A stretch of DNA of 64,000 nt from Melitaea cinxia (GCF_905220565.1 NC_059408.1:6944508-7008507), one strand, 5' to 3'. Shown: positions 10,801 through 23,115, counted from the stretch's first letter. Program-made: numbers and translations. Notes: generated from the sequence alone by a model not told the origin.

Positions 10801-13067
10801 AAATTTTTTTAAAAAGTTCTTTATTTTCATTAATTTTTGTTTTTTTTTTTTTAATTACTTACTGTAAAGTTATTTGTGTTGCGTTTGAAATATTATAGAA
10901 TTTAAAACAAGTTAATTACCGGTTGTAATTTCTATTTAAGCGGCTAATAGTTTTCAATCGACCGCGACCGGACAAATAAGTCAGACAATTATAGTCATAT
11001 ACTATTAAAAATATAAAAATGTTATTATAAATTAAAATTGCCCATTTTGATTTTAAGTCTAAAATCAATAATGTGGGTAGTTAATTTGTAAAAGGTTTTT
11101 TTCTTATATCAAATCAGATTAAAAATTTCTTTGTTCCGTAATGGCACAAAATATCTTTTGAGTCTTTATTACAAAAATTAAAATGTTATTCGTTTTTTAT
11201 ACATTAATTTTACTGGACGTGAAACTAATTTCGTTATGTCTTGCGTGAAAAACATAATATGCATGTTAAAAAATAAAATGCTATGATACTTTAAGTAATC
11301 GTCATTATTAATACATAACAGTTGAAATTACTTCAGTCTAACAACCGGACTAAGCTTCAGGCTATTAGGTGCGAAATATAATGTGAATAAAAGATATTAA
11401 GTTATTAACAGTTGGTTGTTTTTGATTAAATTTCCGGTCGAACTGCAATGAAAGCGGCAACTCTATTTGCTTTTCATTCAAAAGAGCATGATTGACATTT
11501 AATTTAATGCATTATCCCATAAATAGTGTTTACAGTGTTTATATTATCAAGCAATTGCAATATGTTTTGTTTTCAACAATTTGTAGTTGGTTTAGGTTTT
11601 ATGCGAAACTTTGCGATCTATGTGGTTTCATCTGCGTCTAAGTTCAGGTTCATATTTTATATTTTATATCTTACCAGATGTTGTCGAGTTTTCGATTACA
11701 GATACTTTCATTTATTTGATTTTACTATGGAGAACATTTGGGGTAGGATATTTATATCTTCTAGTGTACAATTTAAGTTTCATTTCTTTAATTTTAATAA
11801 ATTTTTGTAAGCGGAAGAAACGGCCAGTCGGAGTCAATTTTTTTTTCAATTGTATCGTAACTTTTAATGCATCTAAATGATAAGAATGTATCCTTTAAAA
11901 CACAATACTAATATTATATAGAAATTATATGATATCAAATTATAAACAATATTGCTTGACATGAAGATAATATAATATATCGGTGCATTATCTTTTTGCA
12001 GTCGTTAAGGCGGTGTCGAGTTCGCGTCTCGGGACTCGTTAGTTACTAAGCATAATCTCTCGGTCTCCTGGGGACCGATTCCACTATTACATTAATGTCA
12101 GAAAGATAGATTGTTAATAATATTGTAAGTTCACTGTTTAGGTATCCTAGTAATTCAATCGTGTCACGATAACCTTTCACCGTAATTTTAATCATTCAAT
12201 TGAAACATTAGCATATTTAGTGTATGTTTAGTTTGATTGTACGATACTATACATTTCTACAATATTTTTTAGCTAACCAAGTACTTTTATTGAATAGTCC
12301 GGTTCCATTGTTATAATATAATATTAAAATCAACAGGAAAAATCCTTCTCGAATCCAGATTTATTCGTATGCGCAAAGGAAGAGCCTGGATAGATTGTGT
12401 ATGGCTTGAAGTTAAATTTTTCAAATATCGCCAATACCATATTGTACCTTGTACTTTCTTATATAAGACTTCCATAGCTATAATAATAACCATTATTAAC
12501 TAACCGTTTATTATAAATATTAAGTGTAGATGACAAAATGTCTTGGAACTCAAATATCAACACTGGGGTACCTAACTACCTCTAGGTATTTTCTCCATAA
12601 GGGAGCACGATTAAATGTACCTACTTATATCGTAATTTAAATAGGTTCAACTACATACCTAAACAGTTTAAAATCAAATTTATGACACTGAAAGTCTGTC
12701 AACGAATACAATGGTTAATCGTATTAAGTTAAGACCGTCCTACGTAAGCAAACAGACACAGACAGCACAATGAGGAAACAAGCTTAAACAAGCTTAGCCA
12801 CGATCATAACAAGGCAATCTCGTAAATTTTATAATAAATATTATTACGACTGGTTGGATCTGCTTCTTTGCGGAACACGGTGGAATAAAGTTAGTTTACA
12901 TTGGACCTATTGTAATAAGTAGGTCTGGTTATTCTATTTGTAAATTGATGTCATAAAATCATTGATTGCTATCAAGCAAGTACAATATGCGCATTTAAAA
13001 TTTGACTACGCCGTTTATGTGCGTTACGTGAAATCTGTTTGGTCACAACCGGCTTTAACGTTGCTTT

Positions 13068-13264
13068 TTAACCGACTTCCAAAAAAGAAGGAAGTTCTTA
13101 ATTTTTTAATTTGTACGTATATCACCTCGGAACTTTTGACTAGGTGGACCGATTTCAATATTTTTTTAAATTGGTTCGTGTCATGTGGTTCCATTTAAAT
13201 TTGATTGAGATTTGATGAGGACTTTTTGAGTAATCTTTAATAGTACGTATTTACTTGATTATTT
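13068..13264 (+). repeat. Truncated family A copy abutting a second copy
   Basis: Starts TTTAACCGACTTCCAAAAAA and reads through the first module (CTAGGTGGACCGATTTC, TTGATGAGG, TACGTATTTACTTGAT) until it meets the left end of the next copy at 13265, giving a head-to-tail arrangement. Confidence 0.85.
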
Positions 13265-14095
13265 TTAACCGACTTCCAAAAAAGGAGGAGGTTTCAATTC
13301 AACTGTATTTTTTTTTTTTTTTTATGTATGTTACATCAGAACTTTTGACTCGGTGGAGCGATTTCGACAAATTTTCTTTTAATCGAAAGGTGGTGTGTGC
13401 CAATTGGTCCCATTTAAATTTATTTGAGATCTAACCACTACTTTTTGAGCTATATCTAATAATGCGTTTTTACTTGACGCTTTTTCGTCGACCTACGTTG
13501 TATTATACCGCATAACTTTCTACTGGACATACCGATTTTGATAATTCTTTTTTTGTTGGAAAGGAGATATCCCAAGCTTAGTACCATGATAAGGAAATCA
13601 GGATCTGATGGTGGGATCCTAGAAAAATCGAGGGAAACTCTTGAAAATCCGCAATAACTTTTTACTAGGTGTACCGATTTTGATAATTCTTCTTTTGTTG
13701 GAAAGAAGATATCCTTAGTTTAGTACCATGATAGGGAAACCAGGATCTGATGATGGAATCCCAGAGAAATCGAGGGAACTTCTTGAAAATCCGCAATAAC
13801 TTTTTATTCGGTTTACCGATTTTAATGATTTTTAATTTAATCGAAAGCCGAAGTTTATCATGTGGTCACATTTAAATTTCATCGAGATCTGATAACTACT
13901 TTTTGAGTAATCTTTGATAATGCGTTGTTACTTGACTATTTTTTCGTCGATCTACGTTGTATTACTCGTCGATGTAATTGAAGTCGGTTTTTTTTTCGTT
14001 TGCGAGCAAACACAATTATTTTTTGTCTACTCATATTGCGTTACTTGTCGATCTAATTGATGTCGGTTTTTTATCGTTTGCTAGCAAACAAAATT
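13265..14095 (+). repeat. Long family A copy with internal 140-bp repeats
   Basis: Left end TTTTAACCGACTTCC. The block CCGCATAACTTT...ACCGATTTTGATAATTC recurs at 13509, 13648 and 13791 (spacings 139 and 143). The outer modules (13335-13510 and 13790-13970) are themselves homologous: both run AACTTTT-ACT, CCGATTT, TTTAATCGAAAG, CATTTAAATTT, GAGATCT, TTTTGAG, TTTTTCGTCGA, CTACGTTGTATTA. Two copies of the right-end motif GTTTGC(G/T)AGCAAACA follow (about 14003 and 14079). It faces the copy at 14622-15226. Confidence 0.88.
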
Positions 14096-14621
14096 ATAAT
14101 ATGAAAAAAGAAAATAAGTTGCGAATATTCTCTTATTAGTTCATTCTAGTTTAGCTCATAAAGTAACTATTTTTATAAAAAAGCGAAGTTTTTAATATGA
14201 AAAATATGATTCAATTTAATATTATTTGGTACATAAATCTTTTGTTTTCATATAGTTTGGTGATAAATGTTTGACCAAGTTCGAACGATATTTTCTTGTT
14301 CTGGAAACTTTACGTGAAATAATAAAATTCAAGTGCGTTTATATTTTTATCTTCTTGAAAAATATGCAAAATTTTGTATATTACTTCCTTCAATATTTCG
14401 TCGCAATACATAAGTAGTTTATCTCATATAACCTAGACCTAAAAATAATCATTTCTACAATAACTTCATAACAATTAGACTAAATGAGAGCTTGTAAATG
14501 TCCGATTTCTGGAGAAGGGGTGGAATTTAATACAACACGCTGTAATACCACTGCGGATAGCACTTATACGAAACATAAATTTGTAATTCGTAGGAAATTA
14601 CAGTATAAATGGTCAATATTA

Positions 14622-15226
14622 TAATTGTGTTTGCAGACAAACGAAAAAAAACCGACTTCAATTACATTGACAAGTTATACAACGTAGATCGACGAAAAAA
14701 TAGTTAAGTAACTACGCGTTATCAAAGATTACTCAAAAAGTAGTTATCAGATCTCGATAAAATTTAAATGTGACCACATGATAAACATCAGCTTTCGATT
14801 AAATTAAAAATTATCAAAATCGGTACACCCAGTAAAAAGTTATTGCGAATTTTCGAGAGTTTCCCTCGATTTCTCTGGGATTTCATCATCAGAACCTGGT
14901 TTCCTTATCATGGTACCAAACTAGGGATATTCCTTTTCCAACAAAAAAAGATATATCGAAATCGGTACATCCAGTAGAAAGTTATGCGGTATAATACAAC
15001 GTAGGTCGACGAAAAAAGCGTCAAGTAAAAACGCATTATTAGATATAACTCGAAAAGTAATTGTTAGATCTCAAATAAATTTAAATGGGACCAATTGACA
15101 CACACCACCTTTCGATTAAAAAAAAAAGGTCTTAATCGGTCCACCCGGTCAAAAGTTCTGATGTAACAAACATAAAAAAAAAATACAGTCGAATTGAGAA
15201 CCTCCTCCTTTTTTGGAAGTCGGTTA
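14622..15226 (-). repeat. Family A copy in inverted orientation
   Basis: Runs from the right end (AATTGTGTTTGCAGACAAAC) to the left end (CTCCTCCTTTTTTGGAAGTC, then GGTTAA). Together with 13265-14095 it forms a large inverted repeat around 526 bp of unique DNA, ending 266 bp before exon 2. Confidence 0.9.
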
Positions 15227-15492
15227 ATAAAAGCAGGCTAAACTAACTTCCGTGATAGGATATATGTATTATATATAATGAGCAATTTTGTTGTTATCGA
15301 CCGTGTAAGTATTCATACCTATGTTAAAAGATATTGATTAATATTCTTGTTTAAAATATTAACATTTTGTTCAGATCGAAACAATCATGTTTATTTATTT
15401 TATCTTCGTTAAATACATTATTTAAATGTAAATCATAGTATTCAAATCAATAATGATAGCCTTAATATTACTAATAAAATATTTTATTACAG

Positions 15493-15609
15493 GAAGGCGA
15501 CGCGACAGGTAGTGGACGCGTGGTTAGTCTCACACGCGACGCCGCCTAGCGCCGAACTAGCGTCCCCTTCGAGGGCAGGTTCTGGATCAGGCGCAACTAC
15601 TCCTGTCAG
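15493..15609 (+). CDS. Pde11 exon 2 of window (N-terminal linker)
   Basis: 117-nt exon between acceptor TTTTATTACAG and donor GTACAT. The first G completes the Arg codon opened in exon 1; 38 codons follow; AG at the end opens the Arg codon completed in exon 3. The peptide KATRQVVDAWLVSHATPPSA continues the motif RKATR-x-x-V-x-AWL seen in PDE5 and insect Pde11, then passes into a Ser/Gly/Ala/Pro-rich, probably disordered linker ending GSGATTPV just before the RKIS site. Phases agree on both sides and no stop interrupts the frame. The linker is the least conserved part of these proteins, so exact identity here cannot separate Pde11 from close paralogues. Confidence 0.92.
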
Positions 15610-17313
15610 GTACATAAGTTACGTTAAGTGTTTTCAATGACGTAGGTGACAAAGTTCCCCGCAGAGCTTTTAAATTATTAACGTGGCTGTCGCAGAGATA
15701 GTGAATTAAAGTGCTACGTATTTGCGACAACGTGAGCACGTGCATCGAATGTACGTTTTTGGTCTGTACAAAGGTAATCGGTATTGTATTGTAGTACCCT
15801 ATAAATATTCCACTTCTAAAAGCTAAGATTCTCTTCTTTTGTGTATGAGATTAGGGGACATGTGCTTATCGGAATTTCAATTGATGTAGATCCCGGTGAT
15901 CTCGTAATTTTCCTGTTTTGCTAAGTACCTTTAATATATTTATTAAAAACACATGACGTCGTTAAACTATGTCGCAGTGCCGATGCTCTGTTATTTTGTG
16001 AAAATTTAATATTTTAAACAAGCTATAACGATTATAAATTTTTACAATTTGCCTATATTGTACACAAATTGATACGATAAGATAAAGAAAAGTTTCAATA
16101 ATTTTCTATGTTCAAGTTTATTAATAACTAAAATCCAGAATGAGGAAGTAATAAATGCTTCCAGTTAATGTTACCACGAGATAAGCAAAAAAAGGCGAAC
16201 TTAGTTGATCGAAATTAAGTTGGTAATTGCCTATTAGTAGCTCATAACTTGTTAAAGAACCCTTCTTTTTGAGCGGCGGGCACATTGAGGTAATTGACTT
16301 AATCGCATATATAAAATTGACTTCATTTTATATAAATTACACTTTAAATTGTTTAAAATATTTGTATCATTGTAATATTGGACTTTATCATCAAAGTCTA
16401 CTGTATTAAATTTAATAAGGGATTTGTTTACTTACTTTAATAAATACAATAAAATAATATTCGCTTTTGATTTTAGGACAACGTTGTTTGGCGTGAAACT
16501 GAATGTGACGTATTCATTACATTATTCAAATCTATACTAGGAGTACATCTTTTGTAATATTATGTAAAAAATCTTCTGTACTATGCTTCTACTATAATTG
16601 TTAGGGTTTGCTAATGATTACTAAAACTCACAGTAACTATTAGTATCCCATTGTAATATACCTCGTTAATATCAATTTATGATAAAACCTTCATATTTCT
16701 AAATAAAAAAGATAAATTACATTATGTTTTGATTCTAAATTATCTTAGCATGTGGTAAAGTAATTTCATTGATTTTGTGATTATCGTCGAAACCTGAAGG
16801 TCTAGCACTCGTTTACCCCAGCGATAGCAAAAATTCGAGTATTTGTAATGATGAATTTTCGTCATTCTTTTACGAACTACATAAAACTACATTTTATCCT
16901 AAGATTTAAGATACTCGTAAGTCAGGAATTACACGGTTAAAACAGTTATAACTACAGTTAATTTTTATCTTAATCCTCATCTACTTTTTTTTTAAATTTC
17001 GATTTTGATATCCGTTAGCTGTCAACATCAACAATTAAAACATGAACCCTAATCATTTCGGATGCTCGTAATTTACAGAGGCATATTATTGGAGCGTCAA
17101 TAATTCGCCTTATCCTAGTCGCCTCAACCTGCTCTTGTAGCCTTCATCAATCTTATGTCACCCCACTATACCTACTGCCATACAGCTGGGGTTACCACGT
17201 ACCTTTTATCATTTTCAGGACATGTTATTGCAAAAAATTAAGATTTTTTTTGAAGTTTAAACGTAAGATAATAAAAAAGCGTGGTTATTTTTGTTTAATT
17301 TCATCATGATTAT

Positions 17314-17342
17314 TACATAGGTACTATATTTGTACCTATGTA
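17314..17342. repeat. 11-bp perfect inverted repeat
   Basis: TACATAGGTAC (17314-17324) and GTACCTATGTA (17332-17342) flank a 7-nt loop. The arms are short but perfect. Confidence 0.75.
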
Positions 17343-17439
17343 CGTGTAAGGTATTCTGTAATTTTATATGTTACTTAACTTTCCGTTCTAAAAGTGCACG
17401 CATGTTTTATATGCCATAAGTAGTCCCAAATAAAGTTGA

Positions 17440-17491
17440 TAAGGTATAACATCAAAATTTACACACAAACGAAGTTGCGGGCAACAGCTAG
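17440..17491 (+). mobile_element. Helitron-like 3' end remnant
   Basis: ACACAAACGAAGTTGCGGGC followed by AACAGCTAG|T resembles the 3' terminus of the GCGGACGAAGTCGCGGGC family. No matching 5' end was identified; the left limit is a guess. Confidence 0.55.
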
Positions 17492-19009
17492 TCATATCAT
17501 TAAAACATTTTGTGCGAAGATCGAATCACACGTCTCTTACTTGTCTACTCACTTATTATTTCAATATACTTAATCCTAAACGAGTAAATAGGTCCATAAT
17601 TTATAACCTTTTCGAAGATATTAATATTCATTTGCTCATTAACCTTTTCTTATTTTATCAATACTCGCCTGATGACAAGATTATATTGCTTTTTGTTCGC
17701 TATTTCGTAAGAATTATTATATATATACATTTATGCTAATGTAGAATGGGGAAGAGATGTTGAGTTTTTTGTTTATTTGAAATAGACAAACGCGCTTTCG
17801 GAAAAGGTTGTATGTTAACCATTGATAAAAATTTTACACGTCAACTATCACATCGTGCAAATAAGCTTTTAATTTACACAAAAAAAAAAAAAATTGTATT
17901 TAAAATAGTTTCATATGAAATCTTTGAAATGATATAATATCCAATATAACAGAATAACTTTTTTGTGTTTGTTAGCAGAAGAAGCAGTTGAAAGCAGCTA
18001 TAAATATAAATATATTTTTGTTAAAAAATAAAACAAGCCACAGAAATGAATTAATAAAATACATTTATATCCCGTATTTTTAAATAAACTCCCTGGAAAT
18101 GCTAGCATACCGCCTATGCTCAGTTCAAATAGATTGCTAACCTCCCTTGCAAATACGATGAAGTATTTTTGAAGTACAAACAGAATATTTCAACTCGCAT
18201 ATCTATTTTTAGTTTTTAATGAAATCTAGTATTGATATGCTATATTACTGTGACCATCCTTTATCTTTTACCGTCGCTGATTCTATTAATTTATATGAAT
18301 AATAAAATATAAATTAATTTATAATAATTGTTTCATAGTTCACTCGACGGTTAAAGGCAACTTAATAAAATAATAGACTATTTTAAAACTCATACATACC
18401 TTAACAAAAAATGGCCACAGTCACGGTTTAATTCTATTATAATTGTAGTTTAAATTGGTTTTTCCAGAAATTTAAGTGATCTTTAATAAAAAACCTTTTC
18501 CACAGTTTCGCTCATAACAATGTTAAACTTTTTTAAACTTATTCAAACTTGGCAAAACATTATTTGAAGTTTCAAGTATGTACTTCAATTGAATGTATCT
18601 GCAAAGAAGGAAACAGTAACTTTTTGTCTTAGACAATTTGGCGACGCAACTTAAGACTTAAAAAGGGTAAGTTTGTCCAAAATAAAAATTCGTTGGAATC
18701 GTAATAAGAAATGTCTTGAAAGGTGCGAAAATTATCTCAGATAAAATTTTATCTTCTCGTTTTAAAAGTTTCTAAAGAAATTTGGACACAGATCTTCTTT
18801 GCTTGATAAATTATTTAAGTTACTTTTAGATATTTGTTTGTCTTCGAGTTATATGGCAGTTTTATTTTCAACGAATTTAATTTTTATAATGTTTTTTATC
18901 TTTTCTAGAACTGTATGAAGATAAAGATTATGATTGAACGAAATTAACTCTTAATTTATTCGAATCGGATTTATAATTGATTTTTCATTCATTAATTGTA
19001 CATCACTAC

Positions 19010-19201
19010 ATACTATAAAACAAAGTCGCTTCCTGCTGTCTGTATGCTTAGATCTTTAAAACTACGCAACGGATTTTGATGCGGTTTTCTTTAGTAAATA
19101 GAGTGATTCCGGAGGAAGGTTTATATGTATAAGACATGCATAATATAGTAGAGGAACACTGATAGTTTTTGCACCCGTGCGAAGTCGGGGTGGGTCGCTA
19201 G
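19010..19201 (+). mobile_element. Helitron-like element 'AAAACAAAGTCGC' type
   Basis: Body runs CTATAAAACAAAGTCGCTTC, AAAACTACGCAACGGATTTT, GGAGGAAGGTTTATATGTAT and ends CACCCGTGCGAAGTCGGGGT GGGTCGCTAG|T. CACCCG and CGGGGTG can pair as the subterminal hairpin expected a few bases before CTAG. The 5' limit is approximate. Confidence 0.78.
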
Positions 19202-19995
19202 TATATTTTTATAATGGATTAACAATTTTACTCAAAGGATTAAATATTTGTTTGTGATTTGAGATAATAATTATCAAAATAAATTAATGGTTTTTGTACC
19301 CTTTAACATAATTTTAAATATCTTAATTTAAAGATCTTAATCAGTGGCTATTCCACAAGCGGACGGCAATAGATTATGCGGTTACATTTTATATTATTAT
19401 CTCCAATTTATTTTGTTTATCCAACACAATTTAGCGTGAAATTGTAGTAATAAGTATATTATTTGGCATTTTTAATAATTTATATTGCAAACTATTTTGT
19501 TAAAAATTATATATTGACAAGAATTTTATCAAGTATTCGAAATTTTTCTTGCTTGATATCATGCAATCTAAATGTAAATGACTGTCTTAAAAATAAAATG
19601 TTATTACGATGCTTGGGGATTTATTAAATAGCTATTCAAATTTTGGACTTTATTTGTCGGCTTTAAAGCAAGATTATTTGTTAATAACAATACTTAAAAA
19701 ATAGCATAATAACTTCATGACCTTAACTAGGTACATTATAAGATCGTTAGAATTGGCACTTCGGTCCAATTATCACTCAGCGATGCTGTGTGGACTGTAG
19801 TCACAAGTTTAATTATAACTTAATTATTGAGGATATTTGAAATGAACACGCATATATTTAACCTATGGTATTAACGTTTAAAAATATTCAACTTAACATT
19901 GCGAATTTTGCGAAACCTAACATTTTTCGTATAAAACGCTTGCCAATTTAATGTTACAGTACGTTACGTTACGTACTTAATGTTATAGTACTCTT

Positions 19996-20110
19996 CAGCC
20001 TGTAATATCCCACTGCTGAGCAAAAGCCTCTTTCCCCGTGTAGGCGAAGGATCAGCGCTTAATCCACCATGCTGCTCCACTCCGGGTTGGCGGATGTTCT
20101 ATAGCAATTA
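19996..20110 (-). repeat. SINE2 tail fragment (no tRNA head)
   Basis: Matches the CAGCCTGTAATATCCCACTG and AAGGATCAGCGCTTAATCCA part of the complete SINE2 copy at 52703-53028. The tRNA-like head, expected to the right, is absent. The left boundary is next to TACTCTT. Confidence 0.75.
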
Positions 20111-20634
20111 CTGGTTAATGAAACGAAACAAATATTTCTTTAAAAAAAAAATTAAAACCTGCGAAGGTTATAAAGAAACTTAAAATATATTTAAATAACG
20201 AACTTCGTTCCAAAAAGAAATACGAATTTTACAGATTTCTAAAAATAGAATAATAATTTTATGCTTTCGACGAAGAGCCCAAGATTTCTATAATATTTTA
20301 ATTTCTTTTTACAAGTTTTCAGGTGCGTATAATTGTGTTCTTTATTTGCGGCTGTCTCAGCCATCTTGGAGTAGGCGTGATATACTTGTGATAAAATCAG
20401 GCCGATGTACTTTCTTGATTGGATAAATAAAAATATTAGAATTAGTAGCTAATCTAAATGATATTACGGATGTTGACTTTAGTAATCACTGTCCTAACCT
20501 CTAGCAACAGGATTGTAAACATGAAATTTTTTTTGTGTTTAAAATCGAATTGGTAGACTCTGTAATTGACGCTTTGAACAAACAAGTAAAGTGTTTAATT
20601 TATTTAAATATCAAATATCATTTTTGTTCGACAG

Positions 20635-20812
20635 GAAGATCTCAGCGCACGAATTCGAGCGCGGTGGCCTCCTGAAGCCCCTGGTAACGACGGTCGACGG
20701 CACTCCTACCTTCCTGGGCGACCAGCCTCCACACGCCACGCCGTCGCGGCCGCAGCGACGATCGCGACACGAGCTCCGTCAGCTGGACGAAAAGGAACTC
20801 ATATTTGAATTA
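20635..20812 (+). CDS. Pde11 exon 3 of window (phospho-site and pre-GAF)
   Basis: 178-nt exon: acceptor TTGTTCGACAG, one G completing Arg, 59 codons, donor GTAAGT at a codon boundary. The peptide begins (R)KISAHEFERGGLLKPLVTT and continues VDGTPTFLGDQ, a basic PRPQRRSRHEL segment and LDEKELIFEL, which leads into GAF-A. RKIS-x-x-EF corresponds to the RKISASEF motif of PDE5, whose serine is phosphorylated by PKG/PKA; that this serine is used here is inference. Unspliced reading continues through the donor for 34 further codons, starting VSSSLKQ, to a stop at 20912-20914, mostly in a dispersed repeat; this looks like chance readthrough rather than coding sequence. Confidence 0.93.
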
Positions 20813-20831
20813 GTAAGTTCCTCTTTAAAAC

Positions 20832-21038
20832 AAGCAATTACCATAGCCTGTAGACGCCTGCAACCTCTGAAGCATTGCAAGCACGCTGTCGACCCTACCC
20901 CCAGGAGCTCTTAAGGTAACCCTTAATCGCTAAAGGAAAAAAAAAACATTGCTGGAAAGTAGTATTATTTAGCTCTAATCTTCTGTAAGTTCGGGGATTT
21001 TAAGCAGGATATTTCCTACTGTGCCCTACCTCAGTTAA
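20832..21038 (+). repeat. Repeat D copy 1, 19 bp after the exon 3 donor
   Basis: Shares AAGCAATTACC(A/G)TAG, CTGTAGACGCCTGCAACCTC, the AGTATTATTTAGCT...ATCTTCTGTAAG block and TACTGTGCCCTACCTCAGTT with copies at 29937-30165 and 30904-31178 (reverse). The family is a dispersed retroelement of unclear class (SINE-like or LINE 3' region). Confidence 0.8.
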
Positions 21039-21829
21039 ACTTTAATAGATCCCATTCTAAAATTTGCTTTGGTTAGGTTATATTGCAGTAAGATAAAAAA
21101 TAAAAAGTATTTATTTTTATATTAAATTCTGTATCATACAATACATTTACGTATTCACGTAAGACGAGCTTAATGGTGCTTGCATATCATTCAATCAGCT
21201 AACCTTGTATGTATATGCTAAGTATAAATAAAAAAAGAAACTTCGTAATTGTTCATGGTTTATCAATGTTTTAATATTTCTTCGATGCGAGTATGAGTTT
21301 ATTTCCTCAAGCATATTAAACGGCTTATTAATTAAAACAAACGTGTTGTTGGGTCTGTTTTTATTGCATAGGTATAGGAAGACCGTAAAGATACGTTTAA
21401 AATGACATCTCCAAGAAATAAATGGAATGAATAAAATAAAATATCCTCGATTTATTTTATATTGATGTAATACAAATCGAATTCGAACTTCCATCCAGAC
21501 ACATTTGTTGAAGTTAAGGAACTTAATATTCCATTCTATTTCCTGCAATCTATTATCTAGATGAGATTATCCGTGGAAAACATTTTGATGAAAGCTAGCA
21601 AACCACCGTTCATTTGAAACTTTCGTTTACGGCGGCGGTAACATACAGTAAAATGTATGTAACCTTTTAAGACCACAAAAGCAATCCTCTAAGATCTTGT
21701 CCTTTTAAAGATATGTAATATATTCCTTAGATTTATTTTATATCATTGTTGAACGAAAGAAATTATGATATTTCAATTATATAATAATGTGTGGTATATA
21801 AGGTATTTTGAAATTGGCAAAAGTCCAAA

Positions 21830-22178
21830 TTGTTATAATGTATGTATTAATACGTGAAGCAAAAACTTTGTATAACCTACACTTGTTATACCTTTTTTAC
21901 GAAAATTGCGCTGACGGAGGAGTATGAAATTTCGCGCACTTATAATTTATATAAAGGAGAGCAGAATGCATTTTTTTTTAAATAATGCATAAAAATACAA
22001 TTAATCAATAAAAGAAAACATCACATATACTACCATGTATTTGATACACACACAGTTACACGCATATCTTTTTATTATAATTAAAGAAGTATAGTCTTTG
22101 ACAACAGAACCTTTATAATGTCCAAACTAATAATTTAAATTAATTATGGTTGAATTTCGGCCACTGGGCGACCACTAG
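21830..22178 (+). mobile_element. Helitron-like 'TACGTGAAGC' element
   Basis: ATACGTGAAGCAAAAACTTT at 21850, the GCGCTGACGGAGGAGTATGA block, and the 3' end GGCGACCACTAG|T. The 5' TCTATA end is not preserved; the left limit is approximate. Confidence 0.75.
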
Positions 22179-22949
22179 TTACCATAAATAGCTTAAAATC
22201 AACAAGTAGTAACAGAATATTTCTATGAAGTGTAGATTGCCTAATAAGTATCGCAATATTATATAAATATAGAACCTACGTAATCAATCTCGTTTAGACA
22301 ACAAAGTAAATGGGCAAAATCTAATTCCATGTTTTAATTTGTTAAAAAAATACAAAATTCACAAACTACCTAAAATTAATTTAATAGTTATTACATATAT
22401 AGGTGTTTGCCACAAAATATTAATTAGGACGAAATTACCGCTAAATCATTAAGTAAAATATTAAAAGAGACTTAAGAATTATTACAATGTAATTTTAATA
22501 ATTTTTTTGTAAAGCTAAAATTGCCGAATGTATAATAAACATTTTTGCGCTAGGATTTATTTCTAGTTATCAATAGCTTAAAAATAACTTAATAATTTTA
22601 GTTCTAAAGAAATGTCATGTTAGAGACGGGATAAGAAACTAATAGAGAAACAGATGGATATGCAGTAGTTTTGTAAGACATCGGGTCAAGAGTCTTCATG
22701 CTTCACATTTACACGCTTTTACTACGGAACCTTAAAACTATGCGTAACTCGTTATACACATTATTACGTTTCTTAAACAACCGAACAATCGAATACCAAG
22801 AAAAATAGTTTTCTTTGATCTTCGAAACTTATTACATTTCGCTTGCAAAATTTACTACTATTGTATACTTTCATTCTCACTCCTCTCACGCAACTGTATA
22901 TTGTAAATGTATTTATTGTGTAGGCGATATAAGTATTTTTTTAATAAGT

Positions 22950-23046
22950 AAATAAATATCTTATAACACACACATACGGTCGCCTGTTCCTAAGGTAAGC
23001 AACTTACCTATTGCTTGTGTTATAGGTAATAACTGACTTTTATAGA

Positions 23047-23115
<69 letters not shown>

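Larger units (their letters stand above)
3775..15492 (+). other. Pde11 intron between exons 1 and 2 (11.7 kb)
   Basis: Phase-2 intron, donor GTAAAC and acceptor TATTACAG. It is largely made of repeats: Helitron-like copies (4259-4382, 4806-5099, 6386-6554, 7661-7800, 9291-10311, 10555-10800), a nested element (9359-10201), GC-rich repeat remnants (8110-8320, 8940-9135) and four family A copies (7041-7471, 13068-13264, 13265-14095, 14622-15226). Two strong hairpins lie at 4178-4224 and 4491-4527. I see nothing recognisable in 5100-6385, 6555-7040, 10801-13067 or 14096-14621. Confidence 0.85.
15610..20634 (+). other. Pde11 intron between exons 2 and 3 (5.0 kb)
   Basis: Donor GTACAT, acceptor TTGTTCGACAG. 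It contains a Helitron 3' remnant ending 17491, a short hairpin (17314-17342), a Helitron-like copy ending 19201 and a headless SINE fragment (19996-20110). I see nothing recognisable in 15610-17313, 17492-19009, 19202-19995 or 20111-20634. The 75-codon frame at 17512-17739 is unconvincing. Confidence 0.85.

Noticed and set aside
20591..20914. 107-codon single-exon gene
   Set aside because: Only 20635-20812 is conserved; the start lies in intron before the acceptor and the end runs past a consensus donor into a dispersed repeat.
21195..21548. 117-codon minus-strand frame
   Set aside because: No family motif, intronic, composition like the surrounding non-coding DNA.
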